Below are positions 43,960 through 47,873 of a stretch of 47,873 nt of DNA, one piece after another (position 1 is the stretch's first letter; every line of letters starts with the position of its first letter). A program made the translations under genes and the position numbers. This DNA is from Sphingomonadaceae bacterium (lineage in GTDB: Bacteria; Pseudomonadota; Alphaproteobacteria; Sphingomonadales; Sphingomonadaceae), in NCBI GenBank assembly GCA_020847445.1, contig JADLBY010000018.1, forward strand, positions 1 to 47,873, given 5' to 3'. The notes under the pieces are model-generated. The model saw only the letters and a program-made list of their open reading frames with translations, did not search any database and had not been told where the DNA came from.

Positions 43960-45186
43960 ATGAAGCTTCCAGTCCGGTTCCGTCTTGCCGCCAGCCTCGG
44001 CGCGATCATGCTCACAACTGCGGCAATGGCGGCGCCCGAGGCTGAAAACCGCGAAATCGTGGTTGTCGGGCAATCGCTCAAGGATACGCAAAAGGCGCTG
44101 GCCGATTGCATCGCCAGAGCTTGCCCACCCGATGAAGAGATTCGTGCGGCGCTCGCCCATGCGGAAAACCAGTTCATTACGGGCGATTACAGGGATGCAA
44201 AGGCCACGCTGAACAAGACCGCAGGGCGGAATCGCAAGCATGGCGACCAGTATCCGATCGAAGTTTCCGACCTGTTCCGTGCCTCCAGTCGCATTTCCGA
44301 GCATCTGGGCGAAGCCGATCAGTTCAAGCTGGCTGTGCTGGACATGCGCGACACGCTTCGCAATGGCCTGCCCGCCGATGACGCGCGCGTCATGGTCGCA
44401 CAGATTGAAGTCGGCGATAGCCGTGCCAAGCTGGGTTATCCGAAAGAAGCGCACCGCATTTATGAGGAAATTGCCGACAAGGCACTGAAGGCCGGTCATA
44501 ATCGAGTTGCAACCTACGCCAATTTGCGACGGCTGTTGCTCGAATACAGCGTGGCGGACGAGAGCGACTATAAGGCGGGCAAGACCAAGGCCATCGACGG
44601 ATTGCGACAACTCGCAAATCATCCGCTTGCCGGCGCCGAAGACTTCGCACTGGTTGCCGAAGTCACACTCGCCCGCTTTGACCGGAAGGCCGGAAACGAA
44701 GACAGCACCGCCAGTATCGTAAAGCGCTTTGCCGAAAGCGGCGGCGCCAAACGGCCGATCCTGCTGTCGTCACAACCCATAAAAATGCCTGACAATCGCG
44801 GCCTCGAAAGCGGAAATGTGCTCTCGCTCGGCCAGACCAATATTGAGGATCGATGGATCGACGTCGGCTTCTGGATCAACACCAGCGGTCTGGTAAGCGA
44901 CACCGAAATCCTGCGATCATCGGGAAACACCGACTGGGCCAAACTGGTTACCGAATCGATCAAATCGCGCATCTATGCCCCCCTTTCGACGAAAGACGGG
45001 GCAACAGCACCGGGATTCTACATGATCGAGCGTTACAGCTATACGGCACGATTCATGGATGAAGTCACTGGCACCCGCATCCGGCAGCGCGCTCCGATAC
45101 CACGCATCGAGCGGCTCGACATCACGCCGGAAAATTACGACCAGCCCGTATCGGCACCCGCCGAAGCCGCCCGGCCTGCACGCTGA
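43960..45186 (+). CDS. Exported TPR-like protein with a TonB-C-like end, unknown function
   Basis: A 408-residue precursor with a Sec signal peptide (LAASLGAIMLTTAAMAA, cut near residue 25). The mature part starts with REIVVVGQSLKDTQKALADC. A helical, TPR-like middle follows (AHAENQFITGDYRDAKATLN, YPKEAHRIYEEIADKAL), then a C-terminal domain from about residue 290 with WIDVGFWINTSGLVSDTEIL, SSGNTDWAKLVTESIKSRIY and a final beta segment. That end resembles the TonB C-terminal domain in layout (strand, SSG, helix, IK..Y.P, strand), but there is no proline-rich spacer. Start ATG 43960 has CAGGA upstream. The 260-base region before it (43700-43959) holds no other supported gene. Confidence 0.75.
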   Translation: MKLPVRFRLAASLGAIMLTTAAMAAPEAENREIVVVGQSLKDTQKALADCIARACPPDEEIRAALAHAENQFITGDYRDAKATLNKTAGRNRKHGDQYPIEVSDLFRASSRISEHLGEADQFKLAVLDMRDTLRNGLPADDARVMVAQIEVGDSRAKLGYPKEAHRIYEEIADKALKAGHNRVATYANLRRLLLEYSVADESDYKAGKTKAIDGLRQLANHPLAGAEDFALVAEVTLARFDRKAGNEDSTASIVKRFAESGGAKRPILLSSQPIKMPDNRGLESGNVLSLGQTNIEDRWIDVGFWINTSGLVSDTEILRSSGNTDWAKLVTESIKSRIYAPLSTKDGATAPGFYMIERYSYTARFMDEVTGTRIRQRAPIPRIERLDITPENYDQPVSAPAEAARPAR

Positions 45187-45250
45187 GGACTGATATCCGG
45201 CGGCCACTTCCTTGTGCCGTCGGTCTGCCATATTCGGCATGGCACGCACA

Positions 45251-45281
45251 GGTGGCTTCACCGTCGGTCGGGGAAGCCACC
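45251..45281. terminator. Hairpin between convergent genes
   Basis: GGTGGCTTC (45251-45259), a 13-base loop, GAAGCCACC (45273-45281): perfect 9-bp stem between the TonB-C-like gene and gcvPB. No T tract on either strand, so termination activity is uncertain. Confidence 0.45.
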
Positions 45282-45308
45282 TTGCATCGCGCTGTCTGAT
45301 GTCCGAAT

Positions 45309-46880
45309 TTACTCGGCGGCGACCGGCAGTTCGGCTTCCTTCCACACCAGCACCGGTTTGCGCGCGGCCAGCGTCTCGTCGAGACGGCGGCGCGGGGCAA
45401 AGTGCGGGGCGGATTTGAGCGAAGGATCGCCCTGTTTGGCGCGATTGGCAACCGAGCGAAGCGCGCCGATAAACTGGTCGAGCGCGGCCTTGCTCTCGGT
45501 TTCGGTCGGCTCGACGAGCATCGCGCCATGGACAACGAGCGGGAAATAGACCGTCATCGGATGATAGCCCTCGTCGATCAGCCCCTTGGCAATGTCGAGC
45601 GTCGAAAAGCCTTCGGCCAGCCCGTTGTCGGTGAACAGTGCCTCGTGCATGCATGGGCCGGACGCGCCGAACGGGGCTTCCAGCGTGCCTTCCAGGCTGC
45701 GCAGGATATAATTGGCGTTGAGCACCGCATCCTCCGCCACCTGCTTCAGCCCGTCGGCGCCGTGGCTCATGATATAGGCGAGCGCGCGGGTGAACATGCC
45801 CATCTGGCCGTGGAACGCCGTCATCCGGCCAAATGTTTCGGGATGCATCTCGCCCGCCGATTCCTCCTCTACCAGTTTGAAACTGCCACCTGGCATCTTT
45901 GCAACAAAGGGGATCGGCCCATAGGGCGACAGCGCCTCTGACAGCACGACCGGCCCCGAACCCGGCCCGCCGCCGCCATGCGGGGTGGAAAAGGTCTTGT
46001 GCAGGTTGATGTGCATCGCATCGACGCCGAGATCGCCGGGGCGGACACGGCCGACGATCGCGTTGAAATTGGCCCCGTCGCAATAGACATAGCCGCCTGC
46101 CGCGTGCACCGCGTCCGAAATGGTCTTCAGGTCGCGTTCGAACAGGCCGCAGGTGTTGGGATTGGTGATCATCACCCCGGCCACGTCAGGGCCAAGACGC
46201 GCCTTGAGCGCCGCGACATCGACCCGGCCTTCGGGCGTTGCCGGGATATTTTCGACGCTGAAGCCCGCAAAGGCCGCAGTCGCCGGATTGGTGCCGTGCG
46301 CGCTTTCGGGCACAAGGATGACCGGGCGGTCTTCGCCACGTGCATCAAGCGCAGCCTTGATCGCAAGGATGCCGCACAATTCGCCATGTGCCCCCGCCTT
46401 GGGCGACATCGCAACGCCGTGCATCCCGGTAAGGTCGATCAGCCAGAATGCCAGTTCGTTGATCACCTGCAGCGCACCCTGCACCGTTTCCTGCGGCTGC
46501 AACGGGTGAACATCGATAAAGCCCTTCATCCGCGCGACTTTTTCGTTGAGCCGCGGATTGTGCTTCATCGTGCAACTGCCGAGCGGGACCAGGCCTAGGT
46601 CGATCGCGTAATTCTGGCGGCTGAGGCGGGTATAGTGCCGCACCGTTTCGGGTTCGGACAGCCCGGGAAGGCCGATTGCGCTCCGGCGTTCCAGCCCGCC
46701 GAGGCGCATTTGCACCTTGGGCGCGGCATCGAAATCGACCCCGGTAGTGTGCGCATTACCAATCTCGAAAATCAGCGCTTCTTCCAGCATCAGCGCGCGG
46801 TTTCCGGTATGGGTTTGTGCCACCATGACGTCAGATTCGCCCATTTCGGGGCGCCATCCGCTTGCATTTACCGTGCTCAT
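45309..46880 (-). CDS. gcvPB: Glycine dehydrogenase (decarboxylating) subunit 2
   Basis: The PLP-binding half of the split P-protein of the glycine cleavage system, which decarboxylates glycine and passes the aminomethyl group to the H protein. The 523-residue protein has GLVPLGSCTMKHNPR, SPKAGAHGE, ESAHGTNPA, MITNPNTCGLFE and the PLP Lys295 in NLHKTFSTPHGGGGPG. It starts on the gcvPA stop (ATGA) with AAGGAG upstream. gcvT and gcvH are not in the window and may lie beyond gcvPA. Confidence 0.97.
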   Translation of the reverse strand: MSTVNASGWRPEMGESDVMVAQTHTGNRALMLEEALIFEIGNAHTTGVDFDAAPKVQMRLGGLERRSAIGLPGLSEPETVRHYTRLSRQNYAIDLGLVPLGSCTMKHNPRLNEKVARMKGFIDVHPLQPQETVQGALQVINELAFWLIDLTGMHGVAMSPKAGAHGELCGILAIKAALDARGEDRPVILVPESAHGTNPATAAFAGFSVENIPATPEGRVDVAALKARLGPDVAGVMITNPNTCGLFERDLKTISDAVHAAGGYVYCDGANFNAIVGRVRPGDLGVDAMHINLHKTFSTPHGGGGPGSGPVVLSEALSPYGPIPFVAKMPGGSFKLVEEESAGEMHPETFGRMTAFHGQMGMFTRALAYIMSHGADGLKQVAEDAVLNANYILRSLEGTLEAPFGASGPCMHEALFTDNGLAEGFSTLDIAKGLIDEGYHPMTVYFPLVVHGAMLVEPTETESKAALDQFIGALRSVANRAKQGDPSLKSAPHFAPRRRLDETLAARKPVLVWKEAELPVAAE

Positions 46881-47873
46881 GCCCCGGCTCCTTCAACTAG
46901 CGTTTCCCGCAGGATTGTCGCAAAGCTTTCGATATCCGCCTCGCTGACCACCTCGGTCACCGCGACCAGCAGCCCGTTCGCAAGCGCTGCCTCGTCGGGA
47001 TAGAGTCGGCCGAGCGAGACGCCGCCCAGTATCTTTTTCGCCGCCAGCCTGTGCACCACATCGCGGGCATTGACGGGGAGTTGCAGCGTGAATTCATTGA
47101 AGAAGCTGTCATTGACCAATGCCACGCCGGGTATCTGCGTCAGCCGTTCGGCGGCCTGCACCGCCTTTGCATGGTTGAGCATGGCCAGTTCACGCAACCC
47201 GCGTTCGCCGAGCAAGCTCATATGAATACTGAAAGCCAGTGCGCAAAGCCCTGAATTGGTGCAGATATTGCTCGTCGCCTTTTCGCGGCGAATATGCTGT
47301 TCGCGGGTCGAAAGCGTCAGCACGAAGCCGCGCTTGCCTTCGGCATCGACGGTCTCGCCGCACAGCCGCCCGGGCATCTGGCGGACGAATTTTTCCTTGC
47401 AGGCGAACAGCCCGACATAAGGCCCGCCAAATTGCAGCCCGACGCCCAGCGACTGCCCTTCGCCGACCACGATATCCGCCCCCATTTCGCCCGGCGCGCG
47501 GATTGCGCCCAGCGCCACCGGCTCGGTCACCACCGCGATCAGCAGCGCGCCATGCGCATGTGCTTTCTCGGCAATTGGCGTCAAATCCTCAATTCGGCCC
47601 AATATGTCGGGATATTGCACGACGACGCAGCTCGTTTCGCCATCGATGCCGGCGAGCAGCCGTTCGGTGTCGCTGCCCGCGAACTGCGGCGCAGCCAGAT
47701 CGAGCGTATCGCCGGTAAAGCGCGCCATCGTCCGGGCGACGCTTACATAATGCGGGTGCAGGCCGGACGACAGGATCGCCTTTTTCCGCTTGGTCACACG
47801 GCCCGCCATGCCGATCGCTTCCCAGCACGCGGTCGAACCGTCATACATCGAGGCATTGGCGATATCGCAGCCG
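46877..47873 (-). CDS. gcvPA: Glycine dehydrogenase (decarboxylating) subunit 1 (partial, N-terminus outside window)
   Basis: The partner subunit of GcvPB. The window holds its C-terminal 331 or so residues; the frame continues through the right edge, where CDIANASMYDGSTA is read, so the start and about 120 N-terminal residues lie outside. Family stretches include GLHPHYVSVARTM, EGQSLGVGLQFGGPYVGL, the LTLSTREQHIRREKATSNIC and TNSGLCALA segments, and GGVSLGR. An internal ATG at 47848 is not the true start. Confidence 0.96.
   Translation of the reverse strand, partial: GCDIANASMYDGSTACWEAIGMAGRVTKRKKAILSSGLHPHYVSVARTMARFTGDTLDLAAPQFAGSDTERLLAGIDGETSCVVVQYPDILGRIEDLTPIAEKAHAHGALLIAVVTEPVALGAIRAPGEMGADIVVGEGQSLGVGLQFGGPYVGLFACKEKFVRQMPGRLCGETVDAEGKRGFVLTLSTREQHIRREKATSNICTNSGLCALAFSIHMSLLGERGLRELAMLNHAKAVQAAERLTQIPGVALVNDSFFNEFTLQLPVNARDVVHRLAAKKILGGVSLGRLYPDEAALANGLLVAVTEVVSEADIESFATILRETLVEGAGA

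Overview
The window is a typical chromosomal stretch of a Sphingomonadales alphaproteobacterium (Sphingopyxis/Sphingorhabdus-like). This rests on the GC-rich coding style, a TonB-dependent receptor whose mature part opens with an EIIVTATRR-type motif, a CysN-CysC fusion, a split glycine dehydrogenase (gcvPA/gcvPB), a long-form PstC, and the clusters mutM-rpsT-dnaA and ubiE-ubiB-coaBC-dut. No rRNA, tRNA, CRISPR array, prophage or insertion sequence was seen. The species cannot be named from sequence alone.

Layout. 0-8.5 kb holds cell-wall and export housekeeping: the end of dapE, then smr, mltA and a Tim44-like gene on the minus strand, divergent from secB, murJ and trpS, followed by a DUF4136 lipoprotein and a membrane-anchored zinc-ribbon/SH3 protein. 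8.5-13.2 kb (minus) holds mutM, rpsT and dnaA, preceded by two exported paralogues of unknown function. 13.3-18.2 kb (plus) is a tight ubiE-ubiB-coaBC-dut-moeB-like run. It meets a class III sirtuin gene head-on at a perfect inverted repeat that contains both stop codons. 19-24.8 kb holds dapB, then a LacI-type regulator and an anchored metallo-beta-lactamase-fold hydrolase facing a large TonB-dependent receptor. 24.8-30.4 kb is the phosphate regulon pstS-pstC-pstA-pstB-phoU-phoB behind a clear Pho box, with no phoR next to it. 30.4-37.3 kb is a polysaccharide region: a TPR-like protein and a Wza-type export lipoprotein on the minus strand, and wecB, wecC, an interrupted NAD-dependent sugar epimerase and ugd on the plus strand. 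cysD-cysNC-cysQ (sulfate activation and PAP recycling) follow directly. 41-43.7 kb holds an acyl-CoA dehydrogenase and an interrupted acyl-CoA ligase. 44-45.2 kb encodes an exported protein with a TonB-C-like end. The window closes inside gcvPA, downstream of which (minus strand) lies gcvPB.

The most striking observation is that the only two interrupted genes each carry one in-frame amber (TAG) codon exactly at a conserved tyrosine: the catalytic Tyr of the epimerase YxxxK motif, and the Tyr of the YTSGTTG nucleotide-binding loop of the acyl-CoA ligase. The reading frame is otherwise intact on both sides. TAG is also used as an ordinary stop by many genes here, so global reassignment is unlikely. 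Recent inactivation, sequence error or partial amber suppression remain open. A second pattern is that three exported non-receptor proteins carry, just after the signal peptide, a motif resembling the TonB-box region of the local receptor.
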